Part shown: piece by piece, positions 8,359 to 14,962 of the stretch
How the letters are laid out: the number at the start of each line of letters is the position of its first letter
Numbering within the stretch: the stretch's first letter is position 1
Assembly: GCA_023664665.1 (NCBI GenBank)
Contig: JAMPEY010000007.1
Location: 78,899 to 117,162 of the forward strand
Origin: Lachnoclostridium sp.
GTDB lineage: Bacteria; Bacillota; Clostridia; Lachnospirales; Lachnospiraceae
DNA length: 38,264 bases
Reading direction: 5' to 3'
Notes under the pieces: generated by a model
What the model was told of the DNA's origin: nothing
Databases searched by the model: none
Seen by the model: the letters and a program-made list of their open reading frames with translations, nothing else
Made by a program: the position numbers and the translations under genes

Positions 8359-8796
8359 TTGAATCAGCAAGAGAAAAAAACACAGGAAGAATACAAACAA
8401 ATCAGCAGCAAACTGGAAGAATTGTTACACAACGGCTCCATCACGGAGTACACAAAATGCACCCTCATGGATATGTCAAACAAGGTATTGGAGCATATCA
8501 CCGCAAAATACGGCATTGTCAGGGAAGGAGTGAAAGAGGTTATGGTAGGAAGGGTTCTTGAATATGAAGCAAAGACAATACTCAGGCGAGGAATAGAACA
8601 AGGGATATCTCAGGGAATAGAACAGGAAAAAACCGAGATAATTTTAGATTTTCTGGGAGAATTGGGAGAAATTCCTGCGGAGCTCGAGAATAGGATCAAG
8701 AATCAGAAAAATCCGAAAACCCTCCGCCTCTGGTGCAAGGCTGCCGCCAGAGCGCAGAGCCTGCAGGAGTTTGAAGAACGAATTAATGACCTTTGA
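8359..8796 (+). CDS. Short protein resembling the C-terminal part of Rpn/PD-(D/E)XK transposase-like proteins
   Basis: A 145-residue protein. The start is TTG (8359-8361), chosen because AAGGAGG lies five bases upstream. The N-terminal half is helical and charged. The middle has the repeat RRGIEQGISQGIEQEK, and the tail GEIPAELENRIKNQ...LRLWCKAAARAQSLQEFEERI resembles the C-terminal regions found after the nuclease domain in Rpn-family recombination-promoting nucleases of Clostridia. No PD-(D/E)XK motif is present, so it is either a remnant that regained a start or a stand-alone accessory. The promoter at 8154 and terminator at 8845 suggest it is still transcribed. Confidence 0.55.
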   Translation: MNQQEKKTQEEYKQISSKLEELLHNGSITEYTKCTLMDMSNKVLEHITAKYGIVREGVKEVMVGRVLEYEAKTILRRGIEQGISQGIEQEKTEIILDFLGELGEIPAELENRIKNQKNPKTLRLWCKAAARAQSLQEFEERINDL

Positions 8797-8844
8797 TGGA
8801 TGCAGTCCACACAAAACCTATTTTTTCCAAAAAGAATAACAATG

Positions 8845-8884
8845 GGGCGGCACACCGAAAATCGGTGCGCCGCCCTGTTTTTTA
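8845..8884. terminator. Bidirectional Rho-independent terminator
   Basis: A GC-rich stem GGGCGGC/GCCGCCC continuing through CACCGA-AAA-TCGGTG (8845-8875) with one internal mismatch. It is followed on plus by TGTTTTTTA and on minus by a T-rich run. It lies between two convergent genes, the 8359 gene and flagellin, and can end both. Confidence 0.85.
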
Positions 8885-8929
8885 CTTCTTTTTGTGGTTT
8901 TCAATTACTTTTTAACAGCATCAAATCAA

Positions 8930-10414
8930 TTAGCTAAGTAAGGACAGAACGCCCTGATTTGCCTGATTAGCCTGTGCAAGCATTGCCTGACCTGCCTGAG
9001 CGAGGATGTTGTTGTTGGCATACTTAACCATCTCGGTAGCCATGTCAGTATCGCGGATTGCAGACTCAGCGGACTGTGTATTCTCAACGATATTGTCAAG
9101 GTTGTTGATGGTGTGCTCCAGACGGTTCTGGACTGCACCGAGGTCGGAACGCTGCTGGGAAACTGTCTTGATCGCGGACTTGATGGTCTCGATTGCAGCT
9201 GTAGCCGCGTCTTCTGTCTTTACGCCGGTCGACTTTAAGCCGTCAACTCCGATTCCCGCTGCGCTCATAGCCTGAATCTTCACTTCGATCTTGTTGGCTG
9301 TATTGCCTTCTGCGCCTACATGGAGATTGAATTTCAGGTCGCCTGCTACGGTCTTGGTTTTTGTCTGACCGGTTTGCCCTTCTTTCTTGGGAGTCACCTT
9401 CACAAATTTACTAATCTGATCAGCACCAACCTCAACTTTGTCACCAGCATTTATATTAGGGGTTACAGTAGCGTCAGCCTTAGTAGCAACATAATACAAA
9501 CCGCCTTTATAGGTGCCATCATCATTAAAATAATTCGTCAACTTGTCTGCCGTAACTGCCTTAGCAGCGGTACCGTTGCCATCCAGCAGCATTGTACTTT
9601 TGGGTTGGAACAAAGCTTCAACACTGGCAGCAGCAACCTCTTTCTTAACTACCTGAGCACCATATTCATTGGAAGCATTTGCTGCTATGGAATAGAACTT
9701 AACGCCATCCTTCGTCTTAACCGCTCCATTCTTATCCAACTCAAAATACTTTGCCAAATCCGCAGGATCTGTAATGCCTGTTGTGCCCGCTGTAACCGTA
9801 CCGTCATCAGCAACTTCAACTACAAAGAGACCGTTTGTAGCTTGTGCGCTATTTCCATCTGTCAGAGCCTTTATTGTGTTTGCATTGGTAGCGCTCTTTG
9901 CCTCGACACCGCTGTTAACGCCATAGCCAGAGTTATACTCTGCCGTCATTTTCACTTCCTCCACATCAGGAAGAGCTACCTCTATGTCCTTGTTGCCCTC
10001 GCCCTTCAGCAGATAAATCTCATTGAACTTGGTGGTCTCGGATACACGGTCAATCTCATTGATCAAAGCGTCAACTTCACTCTGGATGTAGTCGCGCTCT
10101 TCCTGAGAGTTGGTTCCGTTTGCGGACTTGGTTGCCAGCTCGTTCATTCTCTGGAGCATGTCATGCACTTCGGTCAAAGCGCCCTCTGCAGTCTGCACTG
10201 CGGAGATACCGTCCTGCGCATTTGCGGAAGCCTGAGTCAGACCTCTCACCTGTCTTCTCATCTTTTCGCTGATTGCCAATCCCGCAGCATCGTCAGCCGC
10301 ACGGTTGATCTTGTAACCGGATGACAGCTTCTCTGTGGACTTAGCCTGTGACTTTGTGGTCAGACCCAACATTCTGTTGGAATTCATTGCTGTTAAATTG
10401 TGTTGTACTACCAT
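8930..10414 (-). CDS. Flagellin
   Basis: The filament subunit of the flagellum, exported by the flagellar type III apparatus. The conserved N-terminal D0/D1 region (about 1-140) starts MVVQHNLTAMNSNRML and includes the LSSGYKINRAADDAAGLAIS signature. The C-terminal D1/D0 region (about 420-494) ends QANQANQGVLSLLS. The central 140-400 is the variable surface-exposed domain, Ala/Thr/Lys rich. The total of 494 residues is within the normal range. ATG is preceded by AAGGAGGTAAATATT. The 5' leader holds a hairpin with an AGGA loop (10440-10459), and csrA lies 143 bp upstream in the same direction. I found no sigma-28 promoter between csrA and this gene, so it may depend on transcription through csrA. 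Confidence 0.97.
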   Translation of the reverse strand: MVVQHNLTAMNSNRMLGLTTKSQAKSTEKLSSGYKINRAADDAAGLAISEKMRRQVRGLTQASANAQDGISAVQTAEGALTEVHDMLQRMNELATKSANGTNSQEERDYIQSEVDALINEIDRVSETTKFNEIYLLKGEGNKDIEVALPDVEEVKMTAEYNSGYGVNSGVEAKSATNANTIKALTDGNSAQATNGLFVVEVADDGTVTAGTTGITDPADLAKYFELDKNGAVKTKDGVKFYSIAANASNEYGAQVVKKEVAAASVEALFQPKSTMLLDGNGTAAKAVTADKLTNYFNDDGTYKGGLYYVATKADATVTPNINAGDKVEVGADQISKFVKVTPKKEGQTGQTKTKTVAGDLKFNLHVGAEGNTANKIEVKIQAMSAAGIGVDGLKSTGVKTEDAATAAIETIKSAIKTVSQQRSDLGAVQNRLEHTINNLDNIVENTQSAESAIRDTDMATEMVKYANNNILAQAGQAMLAQANQANQGVLSLLS

Positions 10415-10439
10415 AATATTTACCTCCTTGGTTTTACCT

Positions 10440-10459
10440 GATGTAAATCCTTTTACATC
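10440..10459 (-). promoter_or_regulatory. Candidate CsrA-binding hairpin in the flagellin leader
   Basis: On the minus strand a perfect 8-bp stem, GATGTAAA/TTTACATC, closes a four-base AGGA loop. CsrA proteins bind GGA in the loop of short stems, and flagellin leaders are classical targets. A second GGA is in the ribosome site itself about 15 bases further on. The pairing of two GGA motifs, one over the Shine-Dalgarno, is what CsrA repression of hag uses in B. subtilis. Confidence 0.7.
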
Positions 10460-10557
10460 GGTGTTGTTTGGTTTATAGTGCCTTTTGAAACTTTTATAAT
10501 GACCGGACAGCCGGCTTCACTGCCGGGCCCTGACCTTGATGCCGTGCCGTCCGATAA

Positions 10558-10923
10558 TTACCTGTTGCTCCCTGCGTTTCCGCGAGCTATAATGACGCGG
10601 GGCTTGGCAGTCTGACTTGATGTTTGCCGGGCAGTCTGTTCTGTGATTGTTTCCGGTTTTGCCGTGCCTGCCTTGTTCCGGTTCTGCTGCGGTTTTTTCA
10701 CATACTTTTCCGGATGCTCAACCTGTGCGTAATACTTTGGCAGGCTTGCCCGCCTCTCCGGATCCTTGATGTCCTTTTCCAGCACCGAGCTTCTCAAAAT
10801 ATTTGTCTCCCTGGGGGCGTCCACCATAATCCTCAAATGCTTTCCCGTGCCTCCCAGAAATACCAGCTTGATATCATCCCCAATCATCAGATACTCTTCC
10901 GTGCTCACTGTCAGTCTTAACAT
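10558..10923 (-). CDS. csrA: Carbon storage regulator CsrA with long C-terminal extension
   Basis: CsrA is a small RNA-binding protein that blocks ribosome access to target mRNAs, notably flagellin. Residues 1-50 match the family: MLRLT, MIGDDIKLVFLGGTGKHLRI, then DAPRE and R44 in NILRSSV, the key RNA contact. Oddities: positions 6-7, usually basic, are V6-S7, and the protein is 121 residues where 60-75 is normal. The last 60 residues are a Lys/Gln/Thr-rich, probably unstructured tail. ATG is preceded by AAGGAGGTTAAC. FliW, the usual protein antagonist encoded next to csrA, is not adjacent; instead the invertible cassette begins 44 bp upstream. Confidence 0.9.
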   Translation of the reverse strand: MLRLTVSTEEYLMIGDDIKLVFLGGTGKHLRIMVDAPRETNILRSSVLEKDIKDPERRASLPKYYAQVEHPEKYVKKPQQNRNKAGTAKPETITEQTARQTSSQTAKPRVIIARGNAGSNR

Positions 10924-10966
10924 GTTAACCTCCTTGTCGCCCTAAGCGATCCCTGCTGTTTTTGTG

Positions 10967-10997
10967 AATGCAACATTTTGATACATTGTGTTGCATT
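10967..10997 (+). repeat. Left inverted repeat of the recombinase cassette
   Basis: A 31-bp site: outer arms AATGCAACA and TGTTGCATT around a 13-bp centre containing GATAC. Its match to the reverse complement of 11836-11866 is 29 of 31, with the two mismatches adjacent. Two inverted arms with a short asymmetric core are what tyrosine recombinases use as crossover sites. Confidence 0.85.
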
Positions 10998-11106
10998 AGC
11001 AGTCAGACCGTAAGAAAGAGTTATTATATTTACAGTTGAATTTTTTTGATGTATTATGGCTTTTCAAAAACGAATTGCACACAACAAGAGAAAAGAGGAG
11101 ATTAGC

Positions 11107-11691
11107 ATGAGTACGACACAACCTATCAGAGATCCCGAAAAACTTCTGGAATTCAAAGAGTATTATGGCACGCTGCATCCCAATACACGGAATTATGCCT
11201 TATGCATTTTGTGTTTAAATACCGCTCTGCGGATTACGGATGTATTACATTTGAAATGGGGGGATATTTATGACTTTTCAAAAGAAACCTTTCATTCCCA
11301 TATTATGGTAACGGAAAAAAAGACAGGAAAAAGGAATATGATTGCCCTAAACAGAACAGTCAAAGAGAGTTTCGGTTTTTATATGGCATCCCTTTCCTCC
11401 GCTCCCTCGTTCCAGACCTATCTGTTTCCCAGCAGAAAAGGACAGAATCAGCCCTTGAGCAGATATCAGGCTTTCCGCATTATAAAGGAAGCTGCCCGGG
11501 ATGTAGGGTTAAACGAGCATATCAGCTGCCATTCCCTGCGCAAAACCTTTGGCTATTATGCATGGCAGCAGGGAATTCCGCCCGCATTACTAATGAATAT
11601 TTACAATCATTCTTCTTATCAGATTACGAAACGGTATCTGGGAATTGAGCAGGATGACAAAGATAGTGTATTTATGAATATTGCACTATAG
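11107..11691 (+). CDS. Small tyrosine recombinase, probable DNA invertase
   Basis: A phage-integrase-family recombinase that cuts and rejoins DNA through a covalent tyrosine intermediate. It has 194 residues, the size of the FimB/FimE inversion enzymes and lacking the larger N-terminal arm-binding domain of phage integrases. Catalytic residues are visible: R42 (NTALRITDVLHL), a beta-hairpin lysine near K71-K75, H142 and R145 (CHSLRKTFGYYAW), H168 and the nucleophile Y177 (ITKRYLGI). The start at 11107 is chosen for AGAGGAG about seven bases upstream; an in-frame ATG at 11056 has no ribosome site. It is alone between two inverted repeats that are its likely substrates. Confidence 0.92.
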   Translation: MSTTQPIRDPEKLLEFKEYYGTLHPNTRNYALCILCLNTALRITDVLHLKWGDIYDFSKETFHSHIMVTEKKTGKRNMIALNRTVKESFGFYMASLSSAPSFQTYLFPSRKGQNQPLSRYQAFRIIKEAARDVGLNEHISCHSLRKTFGYYAWQQGIPPALLMNIYNHSSYQITKRYLGIEQDDKDSVFMNIAL

Positions 11692-11792
11692 ATATTCGGC
11701 CGCAAATTCATTGTCGAAATTTTAAAAACAGGGGGAAATCAGCGTATAGCCTGCGTTTCTCTAATTTTTTCAAAAAAAATTTCTGATTGCCC

Positions 11793-11819
11793 TAAAGTAT
11801 TTTTAAGAGCTGTCGATAT
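11793..11819 (+). promoter_or_regulatory. Sigma-28 (SigD/FliA)-type promoter inside the cassette
   Basis: TAAA (11793-11796), exactly 15 bases, then GTCGATAT (11812-11819). This matches the SigD consensus TAAA-N15-GCCGATAT at 11 of 12 positions. It points right, out of the cassette through the right inverted repeat. As drawn it could transcribe the coiled-coil gene at 11974; after inversion it would read into csrA and flagellin, a normal sigma-28 target. No comparable motif was found directly upstream of csrA or flagellin. Confidence 0.75.
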
Positions 11820-11835
11820 ATAAGGTGTAAGCAAG

Positions 11836-11866
11836 AATGCAACACAATGTATCATTATGTTGCATT
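11836..11866 (-). repeat. Right inverted repeat of the recombinase cassette
   Basis: A 31-bp site with arms AATGCAACA and TGTTGCATT. Internally, 13-bp arms with one mismatch surround a five-base GTATC core. It is the reverse complement of the left repeat except at two positions, and the sequence similarity stops sharply at both ends. Confidence 0.85.
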
Positions 11867-11892
11867 CTTATTTTATTATACATTTTTCACAA

Positions 11893-11921
11893 TAGACTTT
11901 GCATCTAAGCTATGGTATACT
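11893..11921 (+). promoter_or_regulatory. Candidate SigA promoter for the coiled-coil gene
   Basis: TAGACT (11893-11898), 17 bases, TATACT (11916-11921) with a TGG extended -10. It lies just outside the right inverted repeat, so it is not moved by inversion and could give the 11974 gene basal expression. Confidence 0.5.
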
Positions 11922-11973
11922 ATCCTCATAAACATTCAACCATACATAAATTACAAGAAAGGAGGACTATATT

Positions 11974-12369
11974 ATGACAGACAGCGAAAAACTTGATCTC
12001 CTGCTCTCTGGAATACAAGAGTTAAAACAACATGTAATATCCATTGAAAAAAGATTAGACAAACTGGAAGAAAGAATGGCCAATTTGGAAGAAAGAGTAT
12101 CCAGTCTGGAAGACAGAATGGCTCGTTTGGAAGACAGAGTATCCAATTTGGAAGAAAGAATGGCCAATGTAGAAAGCACGGTGGCAACAACCAAAATGAT
12201 ATTGGAAAATGAAATCCGCGTGAATATTCAGCGGGTAGCCGAAGGGCATCTGGATTTATCCAGAAATCTGCACGATGCAATGACCCCCAGCAACGAAGTC
12301 GAAATGTTGGCAATCAGAGTCGGAATGCTGGAATCGGATGTAAAAGACCTAAAGGCAAAATTAGCATAG
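11974..12369 (+). CDS. Coiled-coil protein with tandem heptads
   Basis: A 131-residue soluble protein of unknown function. Residues 32-66 are five consecutive heptads of the type E-[ED]-R-[MV]-x-x-[LV] (EERMANL, EERVSSL, EDRMARL, EDRVSNL, EERMANV). They are encoded by near-identical 21-bp units at 12067-12171 that alternate in pairs, indicating recent tandem duplication. Flanking segments are also helical, so the whole protein is probably a long coiled coil. There is no signal peptide or membrane segment. ATG is preceded by AAAGGAGGACTATATT. It sits next to the invertible cassette, in line with its sigma-28 promoter in the present orientation. Confidence 0.8.
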   Translation: MTDSEKLDLLLSGIQELKQHVISIEKRLDKLEERMANLEERVSSLEDRMARLEDRVSNLEERMANVESTVATTKMILENEIRVNIQRVAEGHLDLSRNLHDAMTPSNEVEMLAIRVGMLESDVKDLKAKLA

Positions 12370-12409
12370 CATTGATAAAGGAGCCGTCCGGCAGCCCCTT
12401 TCTTACCTT

Positions 12410-14962
12410 TCAATCTTCCCTTTTCGTAAGTATCAGGCAGTTTCTGCCTTCCACAAATTTGTACTCCACCTTATCCATGCGCTTTTTCACCAGATAAATG
12501 CCAAGACCGCCTTCTCCCCGCTCTTCCATAAGCAGTGTCACATCCGGGTCGGGGCGCTTCAAAGGATTATAGGGAATGCCGTCATCCTCAAAATACAGTA
12601 CCGCTTCTTTCTGCTCCGTTACCTTACATCCTATAGTCACTTCCTCTGCTTTGCTGTAATAACAGATATTAGAGTATATTTCATCCACAGCCATTCTGAT
12701 TTTGATAATGGTTTTTTGTGAAATTCCGTTTCTTTTGAGCTGTTCCTCTATCCATTGATTGATTTCTTCCATCCGCCCCATATTGGGCGCATCGGTTTTG
12801 GTCTCATATCCGTCCCCGTTATAACGGATAATCAACATGGTAATATCATCAAACTGTTCAGCGGCTCCCTGAAAATCCCTGACGCTTTTCCAGACTTCTC
12901 CCGCAAGCTGTTCCGGCTCCAAAGCGGTATTTTTGCTTAAAAGCTGCCTTAAACGCACTTCCCCGTAAAGCTTTCCTGCTTCATTATTTGCTTCCACCAC
13001 ACCGTCTGTGTATAAAAAGATGGTGTCCCCCGGTCTGAGCCGCACTCTGCTCCGGGTATATTTGACATTTTCCATTCCCGCAAGGACAAATCCGTTGTGA
13101 GATTTGAGATAATCGTAGCTATCCTTTTTCTGCTTTAGCAAAGGCGGATTATGCCCTGCATTTACATAAGTCAAAACTCCCGTGGATAAATCCAGAATCC
13201 CTGCCCACGCCGTGACAAACATATCATTTTGATTGTTGGCGCAAAGACTGGCGTTGACTTCCTCCATTTTTTCCGCCAGAGACTCCGCGTCTGTGATATG
13301 GCTTCTAAGGAGCGTCTTTGCCACCACCATAAACAGGGACGCCGGCACGCCTTTCCCCGATACATCGGCAATCAAAAAGGCAAGATGGTTTTCATCCGTC
13401 AAAAAGAAATCATAGAAGTCTCCCCCTACTTCTTTTGCCGGGGTCATTCCGGCGTGGATGGCAAACTCGATTCTGTCAGTCAATATTTTTTCGGAATCGG
13501 GCAGCATATCCGCCTGTATCTGAGCCGCCAGCCCCAGCTCCGTCTGTATCCGTTCCTTTTCCGCCGTAGCCGCGGCAAGGTTTTTGATATAACTTTTCAG
13601 TTGAGCCGTCATGCCGTTAAATGCATTTCCCAGCTCCTCCACCTCGTCCCCTGTGGCAATCTGTATCTGATGGTCCAGATTTCCTCCGTTAAAATCCGCG
13701 ACCTCCGTTGTCAGTCTGTGGATGGGAGCCGTCAGCTTTCCGGTAAACAAAACGCTGACCAGACTGATGACGCCCACGGAAAGAACCAGAATTGCCAGAT
13801 AGATCATCTGTGTGGTTCTGATGGCTTCTTCCTGTTTCTTTGCCATGCTTTCCGTCAGCGTAAGTATCTCCTGTCTGCTTTGTCTGGCAGGAGCCAGCAC
13901 TTCCTCCACATCTATCACCGTAACAAAGCTCCAATGCAATCCTTTTAACGGAGCGTAAGCAAGGTAAACTTCTTTCCCGTCCACGGTCAGCTTACAAAGT
14001 CCGCTATTGCCGGATACCATGGATTCCACGGCTTTCGCAAGCTGTGTGTTTCCGCTTTCCCGCAAATCGGCATTGGTCTCGGCATTTGCCGCCGTTTCCC
14101 CGTTGTCCTTTCCCGAAACCATAACCTGTCCCTTTTCATTGACCAGAAAGGCATAACCCTTTCCTCCTATTGTCGTGTTTAATACTGCCTCGTTCACGGT
14201 GTCCAGATAGGAACCGACGCCTGCCACCGCCACTACTTCTTCCTTATAATAAATGGGCCTGGCACAGACAATGCAGTTACTTCCCGAATGAACATCGGCA
14301 ATCACATCGGAATATACAACCGTTCCCTGCTCTGCCAGAAGCGCACGCTGATACCACTGTCTGGAAGCAGCCTCATAAAAATCAGGATGTTCTGCTCCTT
14401 CCTCATATTTGCTGAACGCAATATAATCCGCCTGAATCATCCATCCGCTCTGTGTCGCCACATAGGTAGAGGATACCATGTCATTGTGGTCATTATACTG
14501 TACCAGCATATCCTGCAGATTTCCCAATTTGTATAGCTCCGCCCAATTTTCCGGCGCAGGCTCCCTGAGACTTTCCGACCACATAAGCTGTGCGGCAAGG
14601 GTCGTGCTTCCCACCTGAGGCAGGGCAACCGCCCTATCCGGATAATTTCCCGGATGCGCATAAATTTCTTCGGCAGCGGCTGCTATTCCATGCAGATATG
14701 CCGCTACCTCGTCAAATTTCTGTTCAATGTATGTAGCTTTTTCCACTGCCAGAGCCTGCAAGTGCTCGCCCGCCATATCTTCCAGCGCCATCTCCGCATC
14801 TTCCGCAGCCGTCTTTCCCAGACTATTGTTTGACTCTGTAGAAATATTTCGCATGGAATACAGGCTCCACATACTGACTGCTCCGGTCAAAATCATTCCC
14901 GCCATAAGTACGGCAAGAAATACGGTAGTAATCTTGCGCCGGATACTTCTCTTCTTTTTCAT
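12410..14962 (-). CDS. Membrane sensor phosphatase: Cache, HAMP, SpoIIE-type PP2C and RsbW-like ATPase
   Basis: An 850-residue sensor of the RsbU/RsbP type. Transmembrane helix 1 (about 11-33) is followed by an extracytoplasmic Cache-like domain (40-360), helix 2 (about 385-407), HAMP (408-460) and a SpoIIE-type PP2C phosphatase (475-690). Metal-binding motifs are GGDFYDFF (513-520) and DVSGKG (533-538). An HATPase domain (about 715-850) has AVDEIYSNICYY and FEDDGIPYNP. The phosphatase would dephosphorylate a STAS antagonist and the ATPase domain would phosphorylate it. Both activities in one chain, next to a STAS gene, make a compact partner switch. Start 14962: AAGGAGG six to seven bases upstream and an ATGA overlap with the previous stop. 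Confidence 0.9.
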   Translation of the reverse strand: MKKKRSIRRKITTVFLAVLMAGMILTGAVSMWSLYSMRNISTESNNSLGKTAAEDAEMALEDMAGEHLQALAVEKATYIEQKFDEVAAYLHGIAAAAEEIYAHPGNYPDRAVALPQVGSTTLAAQLMWSESLREPAPENWAELYKLGNLQDMLVQYNDHNDMVSSTYVATQSGWMIQADYIAFSKYEEGAEHPDFYEAASRQWYQRALLAEQGTVVYSDVIADVHSGSNCIVCARPIYYKEEVVAVAGVGSYLDTVNEAVLNTTIGGKGYAFLVNEKGQVMVSGKDNGETAANAETNADLRESGNTQLAKAVESMVSGNSGLCKLTVDGKEVYLAYAPLKGLHWSFVTVIDVEEVLAPARQSRQEILTLTESMAKKQEEAIRTTQMIYLAILVLSVGVISLVSVLFTGKLTAPIHRLTTEVADFNGGNLDHQIQIATGDEVEELGNAFNGMTAQLKSYIKNLAAATAEKERIQTELGLAAQIQADMLPDSEKILTDRIEFAIHAGMTPAKEVGGDFYDFFLTDENHLAFLIADVSGKGVPASLFMVVAKTLLRSHITDAESLAEKMEEVNASLCANNQNDMFVTAWAGILDLSTGVLTYVNAGHNPPLLKQKKDSYDYLKSHNGFVLAGMENVKYTRSRVRLRPGDTIFLYTDGVVEANNEAGKLYGEVRLRQLLSKNTALEPEQLAGEVWKSVRDFQGAAEQFDDITMLIIRYNGDGYETKTDAPNMGRMEEINQWIEEQLKRNGISQKTIIKIRMAVDEIYSNICYYSKAEEVTIGCKVTEQKEAVLYFEDDGIPYNPLKRPDPDVTLLMEERGEGGLGIYLVKKRMDKVEYKFVEGRNCLILTKRED

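Larger units (their letters stand above)
10967..11866. mobile_element. Putative invertible DNA cassette carrying its own tyrosine recombinase
   Basis: Two 31-bp repeats in inverted orientation enclose 838 bp that contain one small tyrosine recombinase and an outward-pointing sigma-28 promoter next to the right repeat. Because the asymmetric cores (GATAC left, GTATC right) are opposed, recombination would invert the segment rather than excise it. Inversion maps position x to 22833 minus x. The promoter would then point at csrA, with a start near 11007 and a leader of about 85 nt. In the orientation given, the csrA side shows only a TATAAT (11023-11028, minus) without a good -35. That the segment inverts is an inference from these features. 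Confidence 0.7.

Noticed and set aside
8116..8400. Minus-strand frame of 94 residues with a hydrophobic N-terminus
   Set aside because: No ribosome site, antisense to the 8154 promoter leader and the 8359 gene, and no recognisable family.
10511..10526. GC-rich hairpin CCGGC/GCCGG between csrA and flagellin as a terminator
   Set aside because: The stem is only five pairs and no T run follows on minus, so csrA-flagellin read-through is more likely.
10440..10560. Sigma-28 promoter directly before flagellin
   Set aside because: The only CGAT on the minus strand (ACCGATGT) has no TAAA at 13-17 bases upstream.
10967..11866. Insertion sequence or excising integrative element
   Set aside because: The ends are inverted, not direct; the enzyme is a tyrosine recombinase, no target duplication is seen, and there is no cargo beyond the recombinase.
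12067..12171. CRISPR-like or satellite array
   Set aside because: The 21-bp units are contiguous, in frame and encode coiled-coil heptads; no spacers.
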